A DNA stretch of 5,249 nucleotides from an uncultured archaeon (GTDB taxonomy: Archaea; Thermoproteota; CALKCG01; B24). The DNA lies in NCBI GenBank assembly GCA_938082915.1, contig CALKCG010000023.1:1-5249 (forward strand), written 5' to 3'. The notes under the pieces were generated by a model. It was not told the origin of the DNA and did not search any database. It worked only from the letters and a program-made list of their open reading frames with translations. Both the position numbers and the translations under genes were made by a program. This document shows positions 1 through 5,249 of the stretch, in pieces. How positions within the stretch are numbered: position 1 is the first letter of the stretch; each line of letters begins with the position of its first letter.

Positions 1-50
1 CTAAAAACGTTCTAGCTTCTTCTAAACAATACCTTTAGTTGAATCATACG

Positions 51-57
51 TTATATA
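51..57 (+). promoter_or_regulatory. TATA-like box near the left-edge gene
   Basis: TTATATA, the most TATA-like string in the first 60 bases, which otherwise show no gene. It is only 3 nt before GTG 61, too close to drive a transcript containing that start in the usual geometry; no later in-frame ATG/GTG/TTG except TTG 73 exists before 262. It may be fortuitous, or the promoter may lie further upstream (for example around 17-30). Confidence 0.2.
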
Positions 58-60
58 CTT

Positions 61-444
61 GTGGGTGGGAGATTGAGCTTAATAGAGCTCACCGTTGAAT
101 ACTTTAGAGCTATAGGCTATGACGTTAGGAGAGATGTAGAGCTTCAAGGCAGATGGAACATAAGATGGAAGTTTGACCTGCTGCTTGAAGATGACTTTGG
201 TTTATTAAGAGGGGTCTGGATTAGAAATTGGAAGAGAACAGTAGGTATAAACGTCGTAATAATGCTTGATAGAGCTTCTGAAGGCGTAGGGCTTGGAAAC
301 CCCATCCTCATAGCCAACGACTTCAGCGCATCAGCATATGCATACGCTACCAGAAGAGGAATCGAATTATTGACCTTCGAAGAAATTCTAGGCTTCCTGA
401 GGAAATCTGCCATGATGCCTCATAGATGTGTCCCTAAGAAGTGA
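61..444 (+). CDS. Small restriction-endonuclease-fold (Mrr/PD-(D/E)XK-like) protein
   Basis: Predicted 127-residue protein with no signal peptide or membrane segment. The order of elements resembles the compact core of archaeal restriction-endonuclease-like proteins: an N-terminal helix (LIELTVEYFRAIGYDV, residues 7-22), a strand with a conserved Asp (WKFDLLL, D39), a strand ending in a Trp-Lys pair (VWIRNWKRTVG, 52-62, K58), then a strand 'PILIANDFS' (81-89), a helix, and 'GIELLTFEEI' (100-109). In PD-(D/E)XK enzymes the residue two before the Lys is acidic; here it is N56, so catalysis is doubtful. The start is GTG at 61; an in-frame stop at 40-42 limits extension. TTG at 73 is an alternative and would begin at 'SLIEL'. 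No SD lies upstream of 61, so a leaderless transcript is possible. It converges on the SWIM gene with 17 nt between stops. The family call is from motif memory; its role (DNA repair, defence or a non-catalytic relic) is unknown. Confidence 0.6.
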   Translation: MGGRLSLIELTVEYFRAIGYDVRRDVELQGRWNIRWKFDLLLEDDFGLLRGVWIRNWKRTVGINVVIMLDRASEGVGLGNPILIANDFSASAYAYATRRGIELLTFEEILGFLRKSAMMPHRCVPKK

Positions 445-461
445 TTTAACAACATATGTGT

Positions 462-1067
462 TCATGCTCTAAGTTTCCACAAACCTTTTTCACATATAAA
501 CCTTCCCTTCGGGTCGTTTGCTAAGAAATTAGCCAGGCTCTTAGGATTCGGTATTTCAAAACCAGCGGTTAATATTTCACGGTATATTTCTTTGATACGC
601 ATAGGCCTACTTGTAAGTATGGATTCTACAAAGTTTCTAACATCTTCCCTATACTTCACATAGACCCTAGGCCTTCCAAGCCTTCTATACCTTCTGAAAA
701 TGCTTATAAATTCATCGTAATCACTGTCGTCCCTCTCTATAGTCAGATATCTATCTGTTGCTTCAGCTAAACCCTGTGCTATAAGATGATAACATAGCGG
801 TGTTTTCCCATTTAAAACTCTAAAGTAGAAATCATCGCAACTACAATATGGTGCTTTTGGCAAAACCTCATAAATGCCCTCCTTCCCTTCAACGATCCAC
901 ACAGTTTTCCCACTTGGTTTGAACAAATACTTCCTAACCTTATTTTGTTGGACGATCTTAAGAGCCTCATCTAATCTTAAGCCTAAAGTCTTCCTAAGAG
1001 CTTTGACCTTCTCATCTACGTCGAGACCAGCTGCAGAAGCGAAGATGTCTTTAAACTCCTTAGCCAA
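462..1067 (-). CDS. SWIM zinc-finger protein with probable C-terminal winged helix
   Basis: Predicted 201-residue soluble protein. Residues 75-94 form a SWIM-type zinc finger, C75-x-C77-x14-C92-x-H94, preceded by a short beta segment (TVWIVEGKEGIYEV, 55-68) that is typical upstream of SWIM motifs. SWIM domains bind DNA or protein; archaeal and eukaryotic members include partners of Rad51/RadA recombinases. Residues about 150-200 (from 'SRPMRIKEIYREIL' through 'SLANFLANDPKGRF' to 'EKGLWKL') have the helix-helix-helix-wing pattern of a winged helix and resemble the HARE-HTH type; this is inference. A basic Arg-rich stretch (RRYRRLGRPR, 125-134) links the two. Start is TTG at 1067, the first start codon after an in-frame TAG; there is no SD and a TTTAAA box lies about 30 nt upstream, which suggests a nearly leaderless transcript. 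It lies 51 nt downstream of the DUF89 gene on the same strand. A DNA-binding regulator or recombination accessory factor is likely; the precise role is unknown. Confidence 0.8.
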   Translation of the reverse strand: MAKEFKDIFASAAGLDVDEKVKALRKTLGLRLDEALKIVQQNKVRKYLFKPSGKTVWIVEGKEGIYEVLPKAPYCSCDDFYFRVLNGKTPLCYHLIAQGLAEATDRYLTIERDDSDYDEFISIFRRYRRLGRPRVYVKYREDVRNFVESILTSRPMRIKEIYREILTAGFEIPNPKSLANFLANDPKGRFICEKGLWKLRA

Positions 1068-1094
1068 GCTGAAGAATAATACGTTTTTAAACCA

Positions 1095-1100
1095 TTTAAA
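1095..1100 (-). promoter_or_regulatory. TATA-like box upstream of the SWIM gene
   Basis: TTTAAA centred about 30 nt upstream of TTG 1067, with a second box TTTAAAAA (1084-1091) about 20 nt upstream. Archaeal TATA boxes sit near -27, so transcription would begin at or just before the start codon, in keeping with the lack of an SD. The SWIM gene may thus have its own promoter despite following DUF89 by 51 nt. No clear BRE is visible. Confidence 0.35.
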
Positions 1101-1118
1101 GTGTTCTGTCTTCTAAAG

Positions 1119-1991
1119 CTACACCAACTTAGCTACGTATCCTCCCCTGTCGACTTCAAGACTTTTAGCTATAGGGTTGCACTTCGCTCTTAGAAGGAGG
1201 AGATATCCTTTTTTCCTTATCCTCTGCAAGTTTTCTAAATTCTCGTAGTTTGCCATACCCTTCAATACGATAAGCTCCGCATTTTTAAAAATCTCCAAAG
1301 CATCTTTTGATAAGACCTCTGGAGCTATGTAAGTACAATCTCCAACAGCTATTACTTCATCAACATCATCTGTTATCCCTGATTCTTCAGCATCCTCCAT
1401 AGTTGCATCATTCTGATATGGTTCACTTCTAACCGCTACTATAACCTCAGCCCCTAGTTTTTTAAACTCTCTAATCAGAAGCCTATCTAAAACTATTTCC
1501 CCAGCATTGTCGCACACGTAAAGTATGGTTGATACTTTTTTAGCAAGTTTATACGCAGTAGCAACGTCATCTATGTCGAGCTTAATACTCTGAAAAGCGC
1601 TGTCTAATCCACTTAAGTTAAATGTGTACCCTGAAACCCCTAAATCTATAGCATTACCAATCAAACTGAGCTTCACAGCGATATTAAATCTTTCAAAAGG
1701 ATCATCAGATTCATCAATCACTTCCAAAGCTTTAGATAGTACCTCCAAAGCCCATTTATTCGCCTCCTTCTTTTCACCTCTATATGGATCTACGCCTAGT
1801 CTTCTACGTACAAGCCTATAGAGTTCTGTGGCTATCTTAGTCGTATGCCTCGTCTCCTTAATAAGTTCGGAAAACCTTTGAATGATCTCTATACATACCT
1901 TGCACGCTTCAGAACTATCATCCAACACCTTTATAACTTCACGACATCTAACGTCTACGAGACACGGTATGCACTCGGCTTTAACTTCCAA
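1119..1991 (-). CDS. DUF89 (ARMT1-like) metal-dependent damage-control phosphatase
   Basis: Predicted 290-residue cytosolic protein, full length for the archaeal DUF89 branch. Family motifs appear in order: the CxxC near the N-terminus (CIPCL, C7 and C10) that marks the prokaryotic CxxC subfamily; IGNAID (111-116); the metal-site motif VCDNAGE (159-165, D161/N162); PYQNDATMEDA (191-201), whose D195 is the probable third metal ligand; KGMANYE (244-250); and RAKCNPIA (268-275). DUF89 enzymes are Mg/Mn/Co/Ni-dependent phosphatases that hydrolyse phosphorylated or damaged metabolites such as sugar phosphates and, for the PANK4 domain, phosphopantetheine derivatives; the substrate here cannot be read from sequence. 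Start is TTG at 1991, directly preceded by an in-frame TAG, with a strong SD (GGAGGTG, 2003-2009). An out-of-frame ATG at 1996-1998 is better spaced; see the mini-ORF entry. The gene is divergent from cooC and upstream of the SWIM gene. Confidence 0.9.
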   Translation of the reverse strand: MEVKAECIPCLVDVRCREVIKVLDDSSEACKVCIEIIQRFSELIKETRHTTKIATELYRLVRRRLGVDPYRGEKKEANKWALEVLSKALEVIDESDDPFERFNIAVKLSLIGNAIDLGVSGYTFNLSGLDSAFQSIKLDIDDVATAYKLAKKVSTILYVCDNAGEIVLDRLLIREFKKLGAEVIVAVRSEPYQNDATMEDAEESGITDDVDEVIAVGDCTYIAPEVLSKDALEIFKNAELIVLKGMANYENLENLQRIRKKGYLLLLRAKCNPIAKSLEVDRGGYVAKLV

Positions 1992-1998
1992 CTACCAT
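1981..1998 (-). other. Five-codon mini-ORF overlapping the DUF89 start
   Basis: On the minus strand ATG GTA GTT GGA AGT TAA begins right after the SD and ends inside the DUF89 coding region in another frame. Removing one G from the GG at 1987-1988 would join this ATG to the DUF89 frame (MVVEVKAEC). It is therefore either a chance overlap, a start-site mini-ORF that lowers initiation at TTG 1991, or the trace of a one-base indel. Confidence 0.35.
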
Positions 1999-2002
1999 CA
2001 AA

Positions 2003-2009
2003 CACCTCC
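2003..2009 (-). promoter_or_regulatory. Ribosome binding site upstream of the DUF89 gene
   Basis: The minus strand reads GGAGGTG, a strong SD. It stands 11 nt before the TTG start (1991) and 4 nt before an out-of-frame ATG (1998), so its spacing suits the ATG at least as well as the TTG. Confidence 0.7.
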
Positions 2010-2097
2010 GTGCAATCAAACTTACTTCAATAAGTCTTCTCTCTTCAACTTAAAACTCGTACATAAAGTTAAATGTTGGTTTTTCACCTAGCTTGTT

Positions 2098-2102
2098 GAG
2101 GA
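2098..2102 (+). promoter_or_regulatory. Ribosome binding site of cooC
   Basis: GAGGA directly abuts the first ATG (2103) and sits 6 nt before the second ATG (2109). The spacing decides for the second ATG, which also gives the conserved MKI N-terminus. Confidence 0.65.
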
Positions 2103-2108
2103 ATGTCT

Positions 2109-2900
2109 ATGAAGATTTGCATAGCTGGTAAAGGAGGCGTAGGTAAAACGTTGGTCACAGGTACGCTTGCTAGGCTTTACGCCAGAGATGGTTTTGAGGT
2201 TTTAGCTGTTGACGCAGATCCAAACCCAAACTTGGCAGTGTCAATAGGGATACTGGCTTCAGATGCTTTTAAGATAACTCCCCTGCTGCGCGATTCAAGA
2301 TTGATAGAGGAACGGACAGGTGTAGCTCCTGGGTCTGGATGGGGTGTGATATTCAATATAGCTCCAGACGTTAGAGATATAGTTGATAAATTTTCGATAA
2401 GAGGTCCAGACGGTGTTAAACTTCTTGTAGTCGGCTCCATCGACTACGGCGGCGCTGGATGCTTCTGCCCTGAAACTGCTTTCCTGAAAACGCTCCTAGC
2501 CTATATAATGGCTGGAAGACGGGAGGTTGTTCTAGTAGACTTGCAAGCTGGTCTGGAACCTTTTGGAAGAGGTGTTGCAAAATACGTAGACGTCGTAGCA
2601 GTTGTTGTAGATCAATCTCTCAAATCTATAAATACTGCTGAGCGGATTTTCCGCCTCTCTAAGGATTTAAACGTTAAAAGAATAACGGCTATCATAAACA
2701 GGGTTACCAACCCCTCAGAAGCCCCCATAACTACACTAGAGGAAATTGGCTTTGAAGTATTAGGCATTATACCCTTCGACGAGTCAGTAGTAGAAGCGGA
2801 TGAGAAAGGGTGGGCTCTAATAGATTATAGAGCGGAATCTAAAGCCCTTGAAGCGCTTAAAAAAATCTATGGTAAGCTTTCAGCCATTTTGAAGGAGTAA
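2109..2900 (+). CDS. cooC: CooC-type Ni-insertion ATPase for carbon monoxide dehydrogenase
   Basis: Predicted 263-residue SIMIBI/MinD-type P-loop ATPase, near the usual CooC length. Residues 7-14 are the deviant Walker A GKGGVGKT, with the first Lys (K8) that completes the partner active site in the dimer. VDADPNPN (34-41) is the switch I region and VDLQAGLEPFGRG (143-155) the switch II/Walker B region. GCFCPE (117-122) holds the C118-x-C120 pair that, in characterised CooC, binds a metal at the dimer interface and separates CooC from MinD and ParA. VDQSLKSINTAERI (167-180) and INRV (196-199, base recognition) are also typical. The function is ATP-dependent nickel loading of the C-cluster of CODH; AcsF (acetyl-CoA synthase loading) is a close relative and cannot be excluded. 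ATG at 2109 is preferred over ATG at 2103 because the SD GAGGA (2098-2102) abuts 2103 but lies 6 nt before 2109, and relatives begin MKI. It converges on cdhB. Confidence 0.93.
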   Translation: MKICIAGKGGVGKTLVTGTLARLYARDGFEVLAVDADPNPNLAVSIGILASDAFKITPLLRDSRLIEERTGVAPGSGWGVIFNIAPDVRDIVDKFSIRGPDGVKLLVVGSIDYGGAGCFCPETAFLKTLLAYIMAGRREVVLVDLQAGLEPFGRGVAKYVDVVAVVVDQSLKSINTAERIFRLSKDLNVKRITAIINRVTNPSEAPITTLEEIGFEVLGIIPFDESVVEADEKGWALIDYRAESKALEALKKIYGKLSAILKE

Positions 2901-2901
2901 T

Positions 2902-3435
2902 TTAGGCTTTAAGCTTATTTACCAATGCTTCTAAGAATTGCTCCAACTCGTCGATATTCATGTTTCTGAGGCTCCAAGAAGCATTTGGCTGGTAGAACCT
3001 GTCTAGGCTTATAGTTTTAACGGATTGAGCGAAGTTTTTAAGCCCTGTCAGTATCAGCCACGTCATATAATAAGGTAGACCTACAAATGCTACTGTTTTA
3101 TAAGCACCTTTTCCGTCTAAACCCATCCACTCCGGGTCTGTAATTCTCTGCGCCACCTCCATCGGAGAAATCCAAGTGACGTTTGGCAGTCTACTCTTAA
3201 TTTTAGCGTAAGCCATAGAAGAAGTAGCGATATGTGCATTTACAGTTTCAGCCACGTCTACTATGTAGTCTAGAAGAGAACGTTTAGAAAGAACTGTTAA
3301 AACACCATCGCCACATACTACTAGCATTCTTCTACTCTGTTTAAGGAGTTCTGCGGCGAGCTCAGGCTTCTCAATTATTGCTGCTCTCTTAGTGCCTGGG
3401 ACTTCCGCTTTCATCCAAGGCTCGCTACGCCACAA
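2902..3435 (-). CDS. cdhB: CO dehydrogenase/acetyl-CoA synthase epsilon subunit
   Basis: Predicted 177-residue subunit, close to the usual 165-175 for the archaeal epsilon subunit. Recognised by PWMKAEVPGTKRA near the N-terminus (6-18), a Rossmann-like strand MLVVCGDG (37-44), VGLPYYMTWLILTGLK (118-133), and the near-invariant TISLDRFYQPNASWS (141-155). It binds the CdhA dimer to form the alpha2-epsilon2 core of the ACDS complex; it carries no metal cluster, and a role in electron transfer to a flavin cofactor has been proposed for the family. The start is TTG at 3435, two bases past the cdhA stop and 8 nt after an AGGAGGAGG ribosome site. An upstream in-frame TTG at 3501 would give a 199-residue protein overlapping cdhA by 64 nt, but it has no SD and the added residues are merely the cdhA tail read in another frame. 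ATG at 3414 is too far from the SD. Translational coupling to cdhA is likely. Confidence 0.95.
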   Translation of the reverse strand: MWRSEPWMKAEVPGTKRAAIIEKPELAAELLKQSRRMLVVCGDGVLTVLSKRSLLDYIVDVAETVNAHIATSSMAYAKIKSRLPNVTWISPMEVAQRITDPEWMGLDGKGAYKTVAFVGLPYYMTWLILTGLKNFAQSVKTISLDRFYQPNASWSLRNMNIDELEQFLEALVNKLKA

Positions 3436-3437
3436 GG

Positions 3438-5249
3438 CTATTCCCTCCTCCTTATAAGTCTGGGCAGTAAAGTCGGGTCTGGTATCGTCTTCTCCTTCCA
3501 ACCCTTCTCTTTTAGAATGGCTAGTACTTCGTCTTTCATCGTTATGGGTATGTCGGCGGGCGTTCTAACGAAGAGGTGCACGTCTTCCGGAAGAGTGTTG
3601 TAAAATTTCTTGTATAGGTCCATGTAGTGTGAAAGCTTTATGGCTCTACCTTTAGTGGTATCGTTCGGCCTCATACATAGCTTCGCTATCATAACAATGG
3701 CCTCTTCCTTCCTCTCAGCCATGTAGAATAGATGTTCAGGGGCTGGTCCACAGTAGACCTTCTCACCTGTTCTAGCGTCGTAGACAGTCCAGTCTTCTTC
3801 TCTATCACTACGACCTAACAATGCTCTCCTATACTTAGAGCCATGTGGACCGACTACGACCGGGACTCCAAGCCTCCAGAATCCTGAAGCTATTGATGCT
3901 GCCTTCTGACTCATAGCACCCCAAGCAACACCGACGGCTCCAACTCTATTCAACACGTAATCCGCTATTTCCTCGTAATTTGCCCTCAAGGGCCTTCTCG
4001 CAAATATATTCGCTATTTTGATGGCGGCGCCTGCTATATGCGCGTTTGATATGCATGAGCCTACGTTTACAACTCCTCCGGCGTCAAAGCTTCCCGGAAA
4101 TCTCTCGTAGAGCGTCTTCCCCTCTTCGTCCTTATACATGCCCAGCGTCATAGCGGCACATCCAGATGCGAGTACTATGTAGCGTCGCTTGGCAAATTCT
4201 TCGGCCATCTCGTAGATATCTCTTCCACCATATGCGTAGTTTGCACACCCTACGAAGGCTATAACGCCGGGTATTTCACCGAAAACTATCGGTCCGCCCA
4301 CAGCTCTTATCTCAGTGTCTTTTATACCTCCTCTTCCAGCTCTTATCTTAAACGTCTCCTTCTCAAATATGCCGTCAGCCCAGACTATCATACTATGTAT
4401 TGGAAGTTTCGCTCTACACACGCCTTCACACTTCACGCATCCAATACACTGTTCATACAGGCTGCTCAGTACTGATAGGTCTCCTTTAGCCGCGGCACTC
4501 ATAGCATCCATTATGGGAAGGTTGTTGGGACACGTCCTCTCACACTCCATACATTTAATACATCGTTTAGCGTATTCTACTATGGCTTCTCTGGAGATGG
4601 ATTTCTCCTTATACTGCCTTCTCTTTGGAGCTAAAGCAATAGCAGCCTCAACAGCCACTTCTCCGACTTTCTCTGCGTCGAAAATTAAAACCCCATCTTC
4701 TCTCCCTTCAACTAAGTCCTTCACGATTTCATCTACAGGGTCTCCCGTACGGTCTCTCAGACCTTGACAATTCTTCTCGCTTGTAGCTATGAAGACGGCG
4801 CCCACTTTCCTAGCCTCATCTATTAAATTCGTTCTTATACACTGCTCATCGACGACAACAACGTCCGGTAGCCCCGACCTTATGTAGCGAACCTGCCATG
4901 AGATGGGCCCAATTATCTTCGTTCTGGGATTGTACCTTGCGGCATCATGAGCAGTACAGCATAAACCTGTGACTTCAACTTGACCTAGCAAACCATTCTC
5001 AATGAGATAGTCGACTATACAAGCTGCAGATGGGACATTATGTCCAACAACCATTATGACTGGTTTAGATTTGTCAACGGTACCAAATCCTAAGTCAACT
5101 AATGGGGCATCGGGGTCGGACTTTGGAAAACCCATGACGGATATCTGCGATATATCGGCTACTTCCATGGCTAAGTGATCCAGCATACCAGCGTGAAGTA
5201 CTTTAGATTCGAAATCTAAAGCACCACCCTCTTGACCAGTATGCGTAGC
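3438..5249 (-). CDS. cdhA: CO dehydrogenase/acetyl-CoA synthase alpha subunit (5' partial)
   Basis: 603 residues are visible; the frame runs open off the window's right edge, so about 180 N-terminal residues are missing (the part with the cluster B/D cysteines). An internal ATG at 5186 is not the start: the upstream 21 codons match the family (HTGQEGGALDFESKVLHAG). In visible numbering, all C-cluster (Ni-4Fe-4S) ligands are present: H70 (VVGHNVPSAA), C98 (GLCCTAHDA), C137 (DEQCIRTN), C335 (FVGCANYAYG), C364 (ASGCAAM) and C399 (VGSCISNAH). Two [4Fe-4S] ferredoxin motifs unique to the archaeal enzyme lie between: C230/233/236/240 and C268/271/274/278. The enzyme interconverts CO and CO2 with ferredoxin in the carbonyl branch of the archaeal Wood-Ljungdahl pathway; it acts in the cytosol. 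It is followed by cdhB after 2 nt. The direction of flux (fixation or acetyl-CoA oxidation) cannot be told from sequence. Confidence 0.98.
   Translation of the reverse strand, partial: ATHTGQEGGALDFESKVLHAGMLDHLAMEVADISQISVMGFPKSDPDAPLVDLGFGTVDKSKPVIMVVGHNVPSAACIVDYLIENGLLGQVEVTGLCCTAHDAARYNPRTKIIGPISWQVRYIRSGLPDVVVVDEQCIRTNLIDEARKVGAVFIATSEKNCQGLRDRTGDPVDEIVKDLVEGREDGVLIFDAEKVGEVAVEAAIALAPKRRQYKEKSISREAIVEYAKRCIKCMECERTCPNNLPIMDAMSAAAKGDLSVLSSLYEQCIGCVKCEGVCRAKLPIHSMIVWADGIFEKETFKIRAGRGGIKDTEIRAVGGPIVFGEIPGVIAFVGCANYAYGGRDIYEMAEEFAKRRYIVLASGCAAMTLGMYKDEEGKTLYERFPGSFDAGGVVNVGSCISNAHIAGAAIKIANIFARRPLRANYEEIADYVLNRVGAVGVAWGAMSQKAASIASGFWRLGVPVVVGPHGSKYRRALLGRSDREEDWTVYDARTGEKVYCGPAPEHLFYMAERKEEAIVMIAKLCMRPNDTTKGRAIKLSHYMDLYKKFYNTLPEDVHLFVRTPADIPITMKDEVLAILKEKGWKEKTIPDPTLLPRLIRRRE
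3444..3452 (-). promoter_or_regulatory. Ribosome binding site of cdhB inside the cdhA C-terminus
   Basis: On the minus strand the site reads AGGAGGAGG, three consecutive Arg codons near the end of cdhA (protein tail IRRRE). The spacer to TTG at 3435 is 8 nt and the cdhA stop lies between. This fixes the cdhB start and implies that ribosomes finishing cdhA reinitiate on cdhB. Confidence 0.85.

Larger units (their letters stand above)
1992..2108. promoter_or_regulatory. Divergent intergenic region between DUF89 and cooC genes
   Basis: About 117 nt must hold the promoters of both divergent genes. TTAAAA at 2050-2055 reads TTTTAA on the other strand. It lies about 55 nt before the cooC start and about 60 nt before the DUF89 start, so it could place leadered transcripts in both directions. 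AAGTTAAATG (2067-2076) is a second candidate box. An inverted repeat ACTTA-6 nt-TAAGT (2020-2035) and a direct repeat CTTCAA (2025-2030, 2043-2048) are the only possible operator-like elements seen. None is strong evidence alone. Confidence 0.4.

Noticed and set aside
3..38. Open stretch ending in TAG that could be the tail of an upstream plus-strand gene.
   Set aside because: Only 11 codons are visible with no recognisable sequence; cannot be supported.
144..413. Minus-strand open frame of 89 codons opposite the left-edge gene.
   Set aside because: Shadow frame; the plus-strand reading has fold-like motifs and this one does not.
452..459. Palindrome ACATATGT between the convergent left genes, as a possible terminator or operator.
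   Set aside because: Only 8 bp, no loop and no T-run on either strand; likely chance in AT-rich DNA.
874..1116. Plus-strand open frame of 80 codons opposite the SWIM gene.
   Set aside because: It overlaps the SWIM motif strand and shows no recognisable domain.
1624..2091. Three plus-strand open frames (62-69 codons) across the DUF89 gene and the intergenic region.
   Set aside because: They are antisense to clear DUF89 motifs, have no SD, and look like composition artefacts.
2177..2440. Minus-strand open frame of 87 codons inside cooC.
   Set aside because: Antisense to the CooC nucleotide-binding core; no independent support.
3438..3501. 64-nt overlap between cdhA and an extended cdhB.
   Set aside because: The extension has no SD and lies wholly in cdhA; the SD-supported TTG at 3435 removes the overlap.
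3933..3935. Val at visible residue 439 of CdhA (VGAVGVAWG), where a Cys is remembered in some methanogen sequences; possible lost C-cluster ligand.
   Set aside because: Spacing analysis accounts for all six C-cluster ligands elsewhere (H70, C98, C137, C335, C364, C399), so this position is not a ligand.
4315..4767. Plus-strand open frame of 150 codons inside cdhA.
   Set aside because: It is antisense to the ferredoxin-domain region of cdhA, with low-complexity, Ser/Leu-rich translation and no family signature.

Overview
The window looks archaeal. Its core is the archaeal (Cdh-type) carbon monoxide dehydrogenase: a large alpha subunit with two ferredoxin-like [4Fe-4S] motifs, followed by the small epsilon subunit that only the archaeal acetyl-CoA decarbonylase/synthase (ACDS) complex carries. 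TTG/GTG starts with purine-rich Shine-Dalgarno (SD) sites, TTTAAA-type upstream boxes, a SWIM zinc-finger protein and an archaeal-style DUF89 protein fit this. A (hyper)thermophilic or anaerobic member of the Thermoproteota/TACK group, or an Archaeoglobus-like lineage, is a guess; nothing here fixes the phylum. No methanogenesis gene is visible.

Layout. Right part, minus strand: cdhA (3438-5249, 5' end cut by the window edge) and cdhB (2902-3435), separated by 2 nt and translationally coupled. Middle, plus strand: a CooC-type nickel-insertion ATPase (2109-2900) converging on cdhB with a single base between the two stop codons. Head-to-head with cooC across about 117 nt: a DUF89 metal-dependent phosphatase (1119-1991, minus), followed on the same strand after 51 nt by a small SWIM zinc-finger protein with a probable C-terminal winged helix (462-1067). 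Left edge, plus strand: a small restriction-endonuclease-fold protein (61-444), converging on the SWIM gene.

How the genes fit together. CdhA reversibly oxidises CO to CO2 at its Ni-Fe-S C-cluster, CdhB is its structural/electron-transfer partner, and CooC would supply ATP-driven nickel loading. The acetyl-CoA synthase and corrinoid subunits (cdhC, cdhD, cdhE) are not in the window. DUF89 proteins are damage-control phosphatases; the divergent pairing with cooC suggests, but does not prove, shared control. The two leftmost genes look like nucleic-acid proteins with no evident metabolic link.

The gene content is largely recognisable. The points most worth checking are the reversed position of cooC relative to cdhAB, the cdhB start encoded by an SD inside consecutive Arg codons, the odd 5' end of the DUF89 gene (possible frameshift or mini-ORF), the DUF89-cooC pairing, the SWIM/winged-helix architecture, and the missing acidic residue in the nuclease-like protein.
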